Assembly (NCBI GenBank): GCA_003599475.1 | Contig: QZKK01000004.1 | Location: 1-22,433 of the forward strand | Reading direction: 5' to 3' | Source: Desulfobacteraceae bacterium | GTDB taxonomy: Bacteria > Desulfobacterota > Desulfobacteria > Desulfobacterales > SURF-15 | DNA length: 22,433 bases | Part shown: positions 1 through 6,625 of the stretch, one piece after another | Numbering within the stretch: the stretch's first letter is position 1 | Layout of the letters: each line of letters opens with the position of its first letter | Notes under the pieces: model-generated | Told to the model about the DNA's origin: nothing | What the model saw: only the letters and a program-made list of their open reading frames with translations | Databases searched by the model: none | Position numbers and translations under genes: made by a program

Positions 1-1
1 T

Positions 2-733
2 GTAAGCGTTTTCGGCCTGAACCGCCTCCCGCACACCATCCTGCCGGGGCTCGCCGCCTTCATCGTACTCTGGATTCTGCTTCCGGTGCCGCCGGCTTCG
101 GTATCGAGAAAGCAGAACTTCTTCGGCTCCGTTCGGGAAAGCATCGGAGACGTCTGGAAACCGATTCTTGCGATCTGGGGACTGGCTGTCATGAGATCCT
201 TCCTGGAGCAGGCAACGCTTACCTTCATGCCCGTGCTCTACGCATCCGAAGGTCATTCGCTGGTATCTGTCGGCGGCATCATCTCGCTGTTTACGATCGG
301 TGGGGCAGTCAGCTCCCTGGCCTGCGGGCCTCTGGCGGATCGCATCGGATTTCGCCCGATTTACTATATTTCCTTCGGCCTCTCTTCTCCGTGTTTCCTG
401 TTCTTCATCTACAGCAGCGGGTGGCCGGTTTATCCGTTTTCGTTTTTATTCGGATTTTTGAATCTTGCCACCCTTTTTCCGGCCGTCGCGCTGGCCCAGC
501 AGATCGCACCGAAAGGCAGAGCCCTCGTATCCAGCATCATCATGGGGCTTACATTGGGCACTGCGGGCATCCTGATGCCGGTTGCGGGAAAATTTGCCGA
601 CCTTTTCGGCATGCGGCCGGTTCTGAGCGGGATGGCGCTGGTTCCTCTTGCGGCTCTTCTGCTGATCCACCGACTTCCCGAGTCTTCGAGCGTCCGGTCT
701 ACGCGCTCCCGGGGTCTTCGAGAACCTGCTTGA
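2..733 (+). CDS. MFS transporter, C-terminal part (5' end outside window)
   Basis: The frame is open from base 2 and stops at 733, giving 243 residues. The only internal start-like codon near the left edge (GTG at 86) is preceded by in-frame hydrophobic sequence, so the gene begins upstream of the window. The visible part looks like the second half of a 12-helix major facilitator: a charged linker, then about six hydrophobic segments. A GPLADRIGFRP stretch matches the MFS loop signature (G-x-L-[AS]-D-R-x-G), and a related ADLFGMRP stretch lies in a later loop. The tail is arginine-rich and cytoplasmic in style. Overall character resembles drug-efflux permeases of the fosmidomycin-resistance type, but substrate cannot be read from this half. 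Its 3' end overlaps a convergent gene by 35 bp. Confidence 0.85.
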   Translation, partial: VSVFGLNRLPHTILPGLAAFIVLWILLPVPPASVSRKQNFFGSVRESIGDVWKPILAIWGLAVMRSFLEQATLTFMPVLYASEGHSLVSVGGIISLFTIGGAVSSLACGPLADRIGFRPIYYISFGLSSPCFLFFIYSSGWPVYPFSFLFGFLNLATLFPAVALAQQIAPKGRALVSSIIMGLTLGTAGILMPVAGKFADLFGMRPVLSGMALVPLAALLLIHRLPESSSVRSTRSRGLREPA

Positions 734-941
734 AAAATGTAAGCTCCCACTCCCCGCTGTCGAGGCTGTGACGGATGATGTAGACGGCATTGTCGCTGCC
801 GAACAGCTTGAAGTAGCGGTGGTCCGGAGCCAACCAACGATCCAGAACCTCTCTGACCTCGATCCTGCGCTCTCCCATCCGGAAGCCTCTGGGAGTCTCC
901 TCGCCGCGATACCCGGCGTAGCATTCGACGATGAGTTTCAT
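699..941 (-). CDS. Small conserved protein of unknown function (80 aa)
   Basis: An 80-residue protein starting at ATG 941 with a GGAGG motif about 12 nt upstream on the minus strand. It is rich in charged and aromatic residues, with no signal peptide or membrane segment. The core (MGERRIEVREVLDRWLAPDH, then YFKLFGSDNAVYIIRH and WELTFFKQV) has the alternating hydrophobic pattern of a small beta-rich fold. From memory it resembles short hypothetical proteins of Desulfobacterota that share the RRIEV, DRWLAPDHRYFK and WELTFF blocks, so I call it real. No function is assigned. The last 35 bp overlap the convergent MFS gene, and a 9-bp inverted repeat (960-968 and 1009-1017) lies just upstream. Confidence 0.7.
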   Translation of the reverse strand: MKLIVECYAGYRGEETPRGFRMGERRIEVREVLDRWLAPDHRYFKLFGSDNAVYIIRHSLDSGEWELTFFKQVLEDPGSA

Positions 942-959
942 AGGGAAAGGATGCCTCCA

Positions 960-1017
960 AAAGCCCGGACGGTCAAGCTCCTCTCTATCGCACGATTCTG
1001 CGGCTTACCCGGGCTTT
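960..1017. repeat. 9-bp perfect inverted repeat with 40-nt loop
   Basis: AAAGCCCGG at 960-968 is the exact complement of CCGGGCTTT at 1009-1017. It lies 19 bp upstream of the start of the minus-strand 80-aa gene, so it would fall in that gene's leader or promoter. A structured leader or operator is possible; chance is not excluded. Confidence 0.45.
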
Positions 1018-1107
1018 ATGCGGAGGCTCCGCTGTAAAATATTCTTTACTTATCAGGCTTTTTCCTGTACTTAAGGAACTTCGCTCAAATTGGAAGGTGA
1101 GAATAAT

Positions 1108-1174
1108 GGAATGGCGGAATGATGGGTGCGCAGGCATGGGGCACCGATCCCAGGCTTCATCATTCCAATGTTCC
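1108..1174. repeat. Imperfect inverted repeat (17-bp arms)
   Basis: Arms at 1108-1124 and 1158-1174 match at 14 of 17 positions, with a perfect 9-bp core GGAATGATG (1116-1124) against CATCATTCC (1158-1166). Inside the loop a smaller GGTGC/GCACC pair could extend the structure. The GGAATGATG wording resembles short dispersed repeats seen between genes in Desulfobacterota; that resemblance is from memory. Confidence 0.5.
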
Positions 1175-1296
1175 GTCGTTCAGGGGAAATTCCGTGCCGT
1201 CGAGAACTTCCGGAAATGAAGCGGTATCGCGAACGGATAAAGCCGGATTCGGAACCGCTCAGGGGCACGATCAATGAATGAAACGCCACCAGTGGA

Positions 1297-2346
1297 ATGA
1301 ATGCGATGTTGTCTTCATTTCTTAAACGCCGGTTCCAGCCCTCTGTTCCAGCCGCAGCGATCCTTGCATTGCAGATTTGGATCTCTTCTGCAGTATCCGC
1401 GGACGCAGGACAGTACCGGGTCATCGAGGTCCTGACCGGAGATACGCTTCGGGTGGAGGATTCAAGGGCTGTTTTGTCGGTCCGGCTGGTTGGAATCGAT
1501 GCCCCCGAGAATCGAGACGATACGTCTCCGGGTCAACCCTTCAGTGAGGAATCCCGGCGGTACCTTTCCCAACTGGTTTTCCAAAAGGATGTGGATGTTT
1601 TATCATTCGGGTATGACATCGAAAACAACGTGCTCGGCGCGGTTCTAATCGACGGCAAAGACATCGGCGTCGAAATCGTGAAAGCCGGTCTTGCGGAGGT
1701 CGACTCCGTGAAGACGCCGCCCGGCTTTGACTCGACTTCACTGCGGGAGGCCGAAAAACAGGCCCACAGCCAAGGCAGGGGGATCTGGTCTCTTGGAGCC
1801 GAATACGTAAGCCCCAGGAATTGGCGCAAACAGAGAGGTCCTTCACCGCCGCTTGCCGGATTGCAGGAACCGGGGGGAATCGTCGAGCCGCAAGCCGCCG
1901 AAGAAAAAAGCGACGAACCGGCATTGGATCCCTCATCGGGTCCGGACAAGAGTGCGGATCCTGGCCAGCCCGCATCCGGAGATGCGGCCACCGGAGCCGG
2001 CGGCGACAGAAAGACGGTCGTCGTCCACGGGATCGATTTCGAAATCGGGGATTCGAGCGAAAGGCTGCGGGTCTCGATAGACGGCTTCTCCGTTCCGAAA
2101 ACGTTCGATATCGACGGCGAAAAACCGAGAATCGTCATCGATATTTTCAATGTATCGGAATGGAAAGGTCGAACCCGGATCCCGGTGAATGGCAAGCTGA
2201 TTCGCCAGGTCCGGACCTACCTGCATAAAGATTCCGGCAAATTGAGAATCGTGATGGATTTAAACCTGGACCCCACAAGAGATTACCCGGTCGATCAATA
2301 CTACGACGTGAATAAGGGTACATACTGGATCGAGATCAGAAAATAG
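1297..2346 (+). CDS. Exported SNase-like domain fused to AMIN domain
   Basis: A 349-residue protein with an N-terminal hydrophobic signal segment (about residues 16-36, ending near SADA), a staphylococcal-nuclease-like OB fold (about 39-168), a Pro/Glu/Ala-rich linker (about 178-237) and a C-terminal AMIN-like domain (about 240-349). SNase landmarks are visible: GDT (48-50), VRLVGIDAPE (62-71, with Arg63, Asp68 and Glu71), and a C-terminal AEKQA...RGIW block. The position of catalytic Arg87 of S. aureus nuclease (in DKYGRGLAYIY) is Asn111 here (in DIENNVLGAVLI), so cleavage activity is doubtful. AMIN domains usually target envelope proteins to peptidoglycan or secretin assemblies, so a periplasmic role is likely. 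The start could instead be ATG 1306, which sits better behind GTGGA at 1292. A terminator follows the stop. Confidence 0.85.
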   Translation: MNAMLSSFLKRRFQPSVPAAAILALQIWISSAVSADAGQYRVIEVLTGDTLRVEDSRAVLSVRLVGIDAPENRDDTSPGQPFSEESRRYLSQLVFQKDVDVLSFGYDIENNVLGAVLIDGKDIGVEIVKAGLAEVDSVKTPPGFDSTSLREAEKQAHSQGRGIWSLGAEYVSPRNWRKQRGPSPPLAGLQEPGGIVEPQAAEEKSDEPALDPSSGPDKSADPGQPASGDAATGAGGDRKTVVVHGIDFEIGDSSERLRVSIDGFSVPKTFDIDGEKPRIVIDIFNVSEWKGRTRIPVNGKLIRQVRTYLHKDSGKLRIVMDLNLDPTRDYPVDQYYDVNKGTYWIEIRK

Positions 2347-2367
2347 ACGTCGACATCGGATAACAAG

Positions 2368-2401
2368 GCCATCCGGGGAGTGCTGGGTGGCTTATTTTTT
2401 T
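2368..2401 (+). terminator. Rho-independent terminator after the SNase/AMIN gene
   Basis: Stem GCCATCC (2368-2374) with GGGTGGC (2385-2391), seven pairs including one G-T, and a 10-nt loop. A T-rich tract (2392-2401) follows at once. It sits 22 bp past the stop codon at 2346, so it isolates the upstream gene from the YchF-like gene. Confidence 0.75.
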
Positions 2402-2427
2402 AGGCACCTGACACCTGGAAAAGCTGT

Positions 2428-2489
2428 GGCCGGATCCTTTCGATTCGCGCCATTGTGCCTGCATGTCCGGGCGGCTGGCCGGATCCTTT
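2428..2489. repeat. 13-bp direct repeat upstream of the YchF-like gene
   Basis: GGCCGGATCCTTT occurs at 2428-2440 and again at 2477-2489, 49 bp apart, in the leader of the YchF-like gene. The second copy lies directly before its ribosome binding site. Function unknown. Confidence 0.45.
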
Positions 2490-2507
2490 TTTATTGGAGG
2501 ACGCAAC

Positions 2508-3566
2508 ATGAAGATCGGACTGATCGGTTTGCCGAATTCGGGCAAGACCACTATCTTTAATGCATTGACACGGTCGAATTCCCCGGTTTCCACTTACACC
2601 GGCCAAACGGCCGAATCGCACGTTTCGGTGGTCGAAGTGGCGGACCCCAGGGTGAGTCGTCTCTCGGACATGTACAGCCCTAAAAAAACCACATATGCAA
2701 CGATCGAGTTTATCGACTGGGCGGCCGCTTCGGAAGGTTCTCCCTTTTCCGGCTCCGCTCTGGCGCCGATCAAGGGTGCGGATGCACTGGCTGTGGTGGT
2801 TCGCCATTTCGAAGATGCGGCCGGAGCCCCTCCGTCCCCCGAGGCGGATATCGAAAAGATCGTCCAGGAGCTGTCCATATCGGACCTCATCCTATCGGAA
2901 AGCCGTCTCGAACGCATCGAACTCGCGTATAAGAGAGGCAAACGGAACCATCTCCTCGAAATGGAAGAAAAGCTGCTGCGGCGGATTATCGAACACCTGA
3001 GCGGCGGGCATTCGGTTCGAGACTTCCAGATGGACAGAGAACAGGAAAAGATGCTCAGAGGATTCCAGTTCCTGACGCAGAAGCCGCTGATGGTGGTGTT
3101 GAACTCTGAGGAAAACCGGTTCGGCAGGAATCCGGAGTTGATGGAAAGGATCGAAAGGAAAAATCGCGCGATCGAGTTCGCGGGAAAGTTCGAGATGGAG
3201 CTCTCCCGTCTGAACGATCCCGAGGAAGAGAAGCTGTTCATGGAAGACATGGGCATAAAAGAATCCGCACGAAACCGCCTGGCTCGGATCGCCTACGATC
3301 TCGTGGGCTACATCAGCTTCTTTACCGTCGGCCCCGATGAGGTTCGGGCCTGGAACATCGTCAGGGGACAAACGGCGGTAGAAGCGGCGGGCACCATTCA
3401 CTCGGATCTTGCCCGGGGATTTATCCGGGCCGAATGCATCCGCTATGACGATCTGGCGGCCCTCGGGTCTGAAAAAAACGTGCGCGAACAGGGAAAGGTC
3501 CGCCTGGAAGGAAAAAATTATGTTGTCGAAGATGGAGACATCCTCAATATCCGGTTCAATGTCTAA
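2508..3566 (+). CDS. YchF/OLA1-like NTPase with DUF933 (TGS-type) C-terminus
   Basis: ATG 2508 is chosen because TTGGAGG lies 8 bp upstream and the protein then begins exactly like YchF (MKIGLIGLPNSGKTT). An upstream in-frame ATG (2463) would add 15 unconserved residues. The product has 352 residues, close to the family's ~363. Features: P-loop GLPNSGKT (7-14), DPRVSRL as in DPRLDQL, an NxxE motif (NSEE) that in YchF gives ATP preference, and a C-terminal DUF933/TGS domain with RAWNIVRGQTAVEAAG, IHSDLARGFIRAE and DGDILNIRFNV. The G3 motif, DIAGLVKGAS in E. coli YchF, is DWAAASEGSP here, so the switch II glycine is gone. YchF proteins bind ribosomes; this one is probably a divergent paralogue. 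It is the only gene between its terminator-bounded upstream region and the repeat at 3630. Confidence 0.88.
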   Translation: MKIGLIGLPNSGKTTIFNALTRSNSPVSTYTGQTAESHVSVVEVADPRVSRLSDMYSPKKTTYATIEFIDWAAASEGSPFSGSALAPIKGADALAVVVRHFEDAAGAPPSPEADIEKIVQELSISDLILSESRLERIELAYKRGKRNHLLEMEEKLLRRIIEHLSGGHSVRDFQMDREQEKMLRGFQFLTQKPLMVVLNSEENRFGRNPELMERIERKNRAIEFAGKFEMELSRLNDPEEEKLFMEDMGIKESARNRLARIAYDLVGYISFFTVGPDEVRAWNIVRGQTAVEAAGTIHSDLARGFIRAECIRYDDLAALGSEKNVREQGKVRLEGKNYVVEDGDILNIRFNV

Positions 3567-3629
3567 TACCGTATCTCGGTTCTGTTTCCAAGAGTGGCAA
3601 TCGAAATTTGACCCATTCACCGGAGATAT

Positions 3630-3801
3630 GGAAATCCGAAATACGAATATCGAAACTCGAAACAAATCCAAATGACCAAAATACGAAGGACCAAAACGGA
3701 AGAACCACGGCTTGGGACCTGGTTTGTTTTGAATTTTGAACATTGGAATTTTGGTATTGTTTCGGATTTCGGATTTCGATATTCGAATTTTCGATGTTCA
3801 C
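3630..3801. repeat. Long imperfect inverted repeat built of GAAATCCG-type units
   Basis: The left part (about 3630-3700) reads GAAATCCGAAATACGAATAT, then CGAAACTCGAAAC and on through AATGACCAAAA. The right part (about 3730-3801) is its approximate reverse complement, ending TTCGGATTTCGATATTCGAA. About 30 bp separate the arms. The left-arm sequence recurs at 6143-6181, so it is a dispersed repeat rather than a gene part. It fills most of the 268-bp gap between the YchF-like gene and the next start codon, and would form a large hairpin if transcribed. Confidence 0.7.
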
Positions 3802-3834
3802 ACCAAAATCGCGTGTTCTGAAGAGAGGTGCAGG

Positions 3835-4380
3835 ATGGAAAGATCTGCGTTTATCACGCCTTTTGACGGCCATTTTCCTAAAATCGCTCAAAGCGCTTAC
3901 GTGGATATATCGGCGCGTCTCATCGGCAGGGTATCCATTTCAGATGAGGCGTCCATCTGGCCGGGTGCCGTGTTGCGCGCGGACGAAGAAGAGATCTTAA
4001 TCGGTGCGGGGAGCGCCGTACTGGATCTTAGTCTCCTGGAAGCGCCGAAGGGCCATCGAATCGTGGTGGAGGGAGCCCTGATCAGCCACCATGTCTGCCT
4101 CCATGGAGCCGAGGTGAAAGCAGGCGCGCTGGTCGGAATCGGAGCGATCGTGCTGGATGGAGCCGTCGTGGAAGAAGGCGCGATCGTGGGCGCAGGAGCG
4201 CTGGTTCCTGCCGGAGCGAGGGTTCCTGCAGGGATGCTGGTGCTGGGGCAGCCGGCCAAACCGGCAAGGGAAGTCAAGGCGGAAGAAAAGAAGAACATCT
4301 ACGCCCAATTGGCCGATCTTCAAAATAAAGCCAGGATGTACCGGAACGCAGGGGAAGGGAGCGCAGGATTCCGGAAGTAA
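3835..4380 (+). CDS. Gamma-carbonic-anhydrase-like left-handed beta-helix protein, zinc site altered
   Basis: ATG 3835 follows AGAGAGGTG and begins a 181-residue protein; the longer frame from 3736 would translate the upstream repeat and is rejected. The hexapeptide pattern of a left-handed beta-helix is clear, as in the YrdA/PaaY branch: LRAD (47-50), ISHHVCLHG (83-91), VGIGAIVLDGAVVEEGAIVGAGALVPAG (about 100-127) and LGQPAKPAREV. Two of the three expected zinc histidines are present (His85, His90). The first, expected in SNIQDGSVLH, aligns with Glu69 in SAVLDLSLLE, and the conserved Asn and Gln of that block are Ala61 and Leu63. Real carbonic anhydrase activity is therefore doubtful; an acyltransferase-like or scaffold role is possible. 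Its TAA overlaps the ATG of the next gene (TAATG), implying translational coupling. Confidence 0.85.
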   Translation: MERSAFITPFDGHFPKIAQSAYVDISARLIGRVSISDEASIWPGAVLRADEEEILIGAGSAVLDLSLLEAPKGHRIVVEGALISHHVCLHGAEVKAGALVGIGAIVLDGAVVEEGAIVGAGALVPAGARVPAGMLVLGQPAKPAREVKAEEKKNIYAQLADLQNKARMYRNAGEGSAGFRK

Positions 4381-5144
4381 TGAACAGTCTTGCGATAAAT
4401 GCCGGAGGCCTTTCCATTCCTGTGATCCGGAGCGGTCCGGGGTGGCTGATCCTCGACAAGCCGGCGGGCCTCAGTGTGCACAACGAACCGGGGGCGGACC
4501 TGCTTTCACTTGTGAACGGATTCTTTTCCAATCGTCCTTGCATTGCGCAGGCACACGATTTTACGCCGGAGTTCGGGTTCCATGCGGTCAACCGATTGGA
4601 CCGATCCACCAGCGGGTTGATTCTGGCTGCCTGCAGGCAGGAAGTGCTCTCCTTTCTGGCACGGCAATTCGAATCCCGCACCGTCAAGAAAATCTACCGG
4701 GCCGTTCTCCATGGTCATTTCCTGCAGGAAACAGAACAGGAAGGCGGCATCTGGAACTTTCCTCTTTCACCGGATGCGGCCGGACGGAACGACCCGCAGG
4801 GCGGCGGCAGGCTCCTCCCGTGCAGCACGCGATACCGGGTATTGGCTCGAAGCGCTCACTACTCGCTGGCCGAGCTCGAGCCTTTGACCGGCCGGATGCA
4901 TCAGATTCGACGCCATGCCGCAATGTCCGGCCATCCCGTTGCCGGAGACAGGCGCTACGGCACCCGCCGGTCCATCGCGTTTCTCAGCCGGAATCTCCAT
5001 TTCGAGCGGCTGGCCCTGCATGCATATGGCCTGACCCTGACGCTTCCGGGAGAAGCGCTTCCTGAAACGATTGAATCCGATGGGATCCCAGCCGATATGA
5101 GAGCGCTGTTTGAAGAGGATGCCCCTGAAAGAGGCATCCGATGA
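4380..5144 (+). CDS. RluA-family RNA pseudouridine synthase
   Basis: A 254-residue protein with the RluA signature HAVNRLDRSTSGL (68-80), in which Asp74 is the catalytic aspartate that attacks uridine C1' or C6. Other family blocks are WLILDKPAGLSVH (22-34), KKIYRAVLHG, and LEPLTGRMHQIRRHAAMSGHPVAGDRRYG near the C-terminus, which carries the usual tyrosine-free RluA ending. There is no S4 domain at the N-terminus, so it is a short form (RluA, RluC or TruC specificity cannot be told; TruC and RluA also lack S4). The start overlaps the upstream stop (TAATG at 4378-4382) and the stop overlaps the MutT start (ATGA at 5141-5144), so the three genes form a coupled operon. Confidence 0.9.
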   Translation: MNSLAINAGGLSIPVIRSGPGWLILDKPAGLSVHNEPGADLLSLVNGFFSNRPCIAQAHDFTPEFGFHAVNRLDRSTSGLILAACRQEVLSFLARQFESRTVKKIYRAVLHGHFLQETEQEGGIWNFPLSPDAAGRNDPQGGGRLLPCSTRYRVLARSAHYSLAELEPLTGRMHQIRRHAAMSGHPVAGDRRYGTRRSIAFLSRNLHFERLALHAYGLTLTLPGEALPETIESDGIPADMRALFEEDAPERGIR

Positions 5145-5533
5145 TCGAGGTCACAGCCGCCATCCTGATCCGGGAGGATAAGGTACTCATTGCGAAGCGA
5201 AAAGCCGGCGATCGCCTGGCCGGACAGTGGGAGTTTCCGGGCGGAAAGATCAAGGCCGGCGAAACACCGCAGGAATGCCTCAAGCGGGAGATGGAGGAGG
5301 AGCTCTGCATCGAAGTCTCGGTCGGGGAGTTCATCGGCGAAAGCGTCTGCCCCTATGCACATGGTTCCATCCGGCTTCTGGCCTATCGAACCGATTGGAC
5401 CGGAGGCGAGATTCAACCGAAGGTCCATGCGGAATACCGGTGGGTGCGCTTCGATCAACTGAGCCGATTCGAATTCTCTGCCGCCGATCTTCCCTTCGTT
5501 GAAAAACTGAGCGGAATGAAACAGTCAGCGTAA
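5141..5533 (+). CDS. mutT: MutT-type Nudix hydrolase (likely 8-oxo-dGTP diphosphatase)
   Basis: A 130-residue single-domain Nudix protein, the same size as E. coli MutT (129). The start MIEVTAAILI, the WEFPGGKIKAGETP block (30-43) and the late YRWVRFDQL match MutT proteins that sanitise 8-oxo-dGTP. The Nudix box runs from Gly35 to Ile57: Gly35, Glu41, Arg49, Glu50, Glu53 and Glu54 are all in place, so metal binding should work. The usual glycine near the end is Cys56. Translation is coupled to the pseudouridine synthase by ATGA. Other small Nudix specificities cannot be excluded. Confidence 0.88.
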   Translation: MIEVTAAILIREDKVLIAKRKAGDRLAGQWEFPGGKIKAGETPQECLKREMEEELCIEVSVGEFIGESVCPYAHGSIRLLAYRTDWTGGEIQPKVHAEYRWVRFDQLSRFEFSAADLPFVEKLSGMKQSA

Positions 5534-5586
5534 AAATCCGGGTTTAGAGACCTCGCCAGGCCGGAGTTCGAGCCGGGCCGGCGCGT

Positions 5587-5630
5587 CCGACCTCTGATTT
5601 CCGACCACCGACCTCTGACGTCTGATTTCT
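5587..5630. repeat. CCTCTGATTTC-type short tandem repeat
   Basis: CCTCTGATTTC at about 5591-5601 is followed by a degenerate copy CCTCTGACGTCTGATTTC, each preceded by CCGA. It lies in the 95-bp convergent gap between the MutT and dioxygenase genes and runs right to the latter's stop codon. Similar CTCTGACTTCTGA strings are common intergenic repeats in Desulfobacterota (from memory). Confidence 0.5.
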
Positions 5631-6114
5631 AAGCCGCGGGTTCGCTTACCCCTTCCGGAATCAGCACCAGGTCGAAATTTCTCTGTGATTTCCCTTCTTC
5701 GGGATAATGCTGGGTAATCAACGGCTGGTAACCCCCCGCAGTCACCCGGATGTGGATATGCGGCGGCCGGCTGCCGTAGCCCGGCGGAAAATGGCTCTCG
5801 AACCGGTAATCGCCGGAAGGGTCCGGGAAAACGGTTGCGCGGTATCGATCGTCATAGGCTGCATCGGGGCCAGCCAGCCAAAACTCGATCCTGGCATCCG
5901 GAATAGGCGAGCAATCGACAGCGGAGCGGACCGCCCCCCCGAGCAGATACCCTTTCCCCACCGAAGAGCGCTCCGGAGCGCCGGGTTTGTAAAAGGGCCC
6001 CTCGCTGTCCCTGGCCGTGGGCGGGCACTGAAACGCGGCCGCGGCGGCCGGGTCCGAAAAGTTGAATGCGATCATTGCCAGAGCGGCGCCGAAAGCAACG
6101 GCCGGTTTAAGCAT
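5629..6114 (-). CDS. Secreted intradiol ring-cleavage dioxygenase-like protein
   Basis: ATG 6114 follows AAGGAGGAA on the minus strand. The 161-residue product begins with a signal peptide (about residues 1-27, ending in an Ala run). The rest is a compact intradiol dioxygenase fold: GPFY (39-42), LLGGAVRS (57-64), RIEFWLAGPDAAY (75-87), FPDPSGDYRFESHFPPGYG (96-114) and PPHIHIRV (117-124). By alignment with protocatechuate and catechol dioxygenases the ferric iron ligands would be Tyr87, Tyr113, His119 and His121, all present. Such enzymes open catechols between the hydroxyls using O2. A secreted, short form is unusual for an apparent anaerobe; substrate is unknown. Export would be by Sec or Tat (no twin arginine seen, so Sec). 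Confidence 0.85.
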   Translation of the reverse strand: MLKPAVAFGAALAMIAFNFSDPAAAAAFQCPPTARDSEGPFYKPGAPERSSVGKGYLLGGAVRSAVDCSPIPDARIEFWLAGPDAAYDDRYRATVFPDPSGDYRFESHFPPGYGSRPPHIHIRVTAGGYQPLITQHYPEEGKSQRNFDLVLIPEGVSEPAA

Positions 6115-6625
6115 GAAGATTCCTCCTTGTTAGAAACTATATGAAATCCGAAATCCGAATATCGAAATCCGAATGACCAAAACCGTTACAGTTTCATTCT
6201 TTGATCAAATGCCGCAAGCGGCACGGCGGCGCTCGTGTGAAACTTCAAAGTGTTCAGCGTTCAGTGTTCAGCGTTCTTATCTTCAGTTTCTGATTCGATC
6301 AAACTGGCCGCTTCAGTCATCCAGAATCCAGCATCAAGCATCCAGTGGCCAGCGGCGGCGCTTATATGAAACTTCACCAATCACCCCCACCCTGGCCCTC
6401 CCCCATCGAAGGGGGAGGGAATCAAAAGCTCCCCTTCCCGGGTGGGAGGGGTTGCGGGAGGGGGAAAAATGGGCAGAAGTTTCATACCTTGATCAAATTG
6501 GCCGCCGGCCATCGGCTGAGCTTGTTTCTGGATGCTGTAATCGCTAGGATAAGGAGATTTTACAGGTCCGGCGATCGGGTCGATTGTGTATTTCCCGGTT
6601 GTTGACAACAGCGGCACGTCGTTTG
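6115..6625. repeat. Mosaic of nested intergenic repeats
   Basis: The gap between the dioxygenase start and the lipoprotein start is almost entirely repeat. In order: GAAATCC-type repeat (6143-6181, same family as 3630); palindromic unit A (6191-6246); TGTTCAGCGTTCAGTGTTCAGC tandem (about 6251-6276); interrupted unit B (6294-6311 and 6347-6375) split by an ATCCAG-rich segment; a C-rich then G-rich segment (6380-6470) with CCTCCCCC...GGGGGAGGG pairing; and unit C (6476-6506). Three units share GTTTCAT, TTGATCAAA and GGCGGCGCT blocks at matching offsets. Reading frames crossing it are judged accidental. No protein-coding gene is supported here. Confidence 0.7.

Larger units (their letters stand above)
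942..1296. other. Gene-free stretch between divergent genes
   Basis: This 355-bp stretch separates the start of the minus-strand 80-aa gene from the start of the plus-strand SNase/AMIN gene. It should hold both promoters, but I see no convincing -35/-10 pair. It contains two inverted repeats (960-968 with 1009-1017, and 1108-1124 with 1158-1174). A 117-codon minus-strand reading frame (1071-1424) runs through it and into the next gene; it looks accidental. Confidence 0.6.

Noticed and set aside
1071..1424. 117-codon minus-strand frame over the 942-1296 gap
   Set aside because: It crosses the inverted repeat at 1108-1174 and the start of the SNase gene and has no ribosome binding site or protein-like pattern.
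6143..6378. Possible CRISPR array from the short repeats
   Set aside because: Repeat units differ in length and wording, spacing is irregular, and no cas gene is near.
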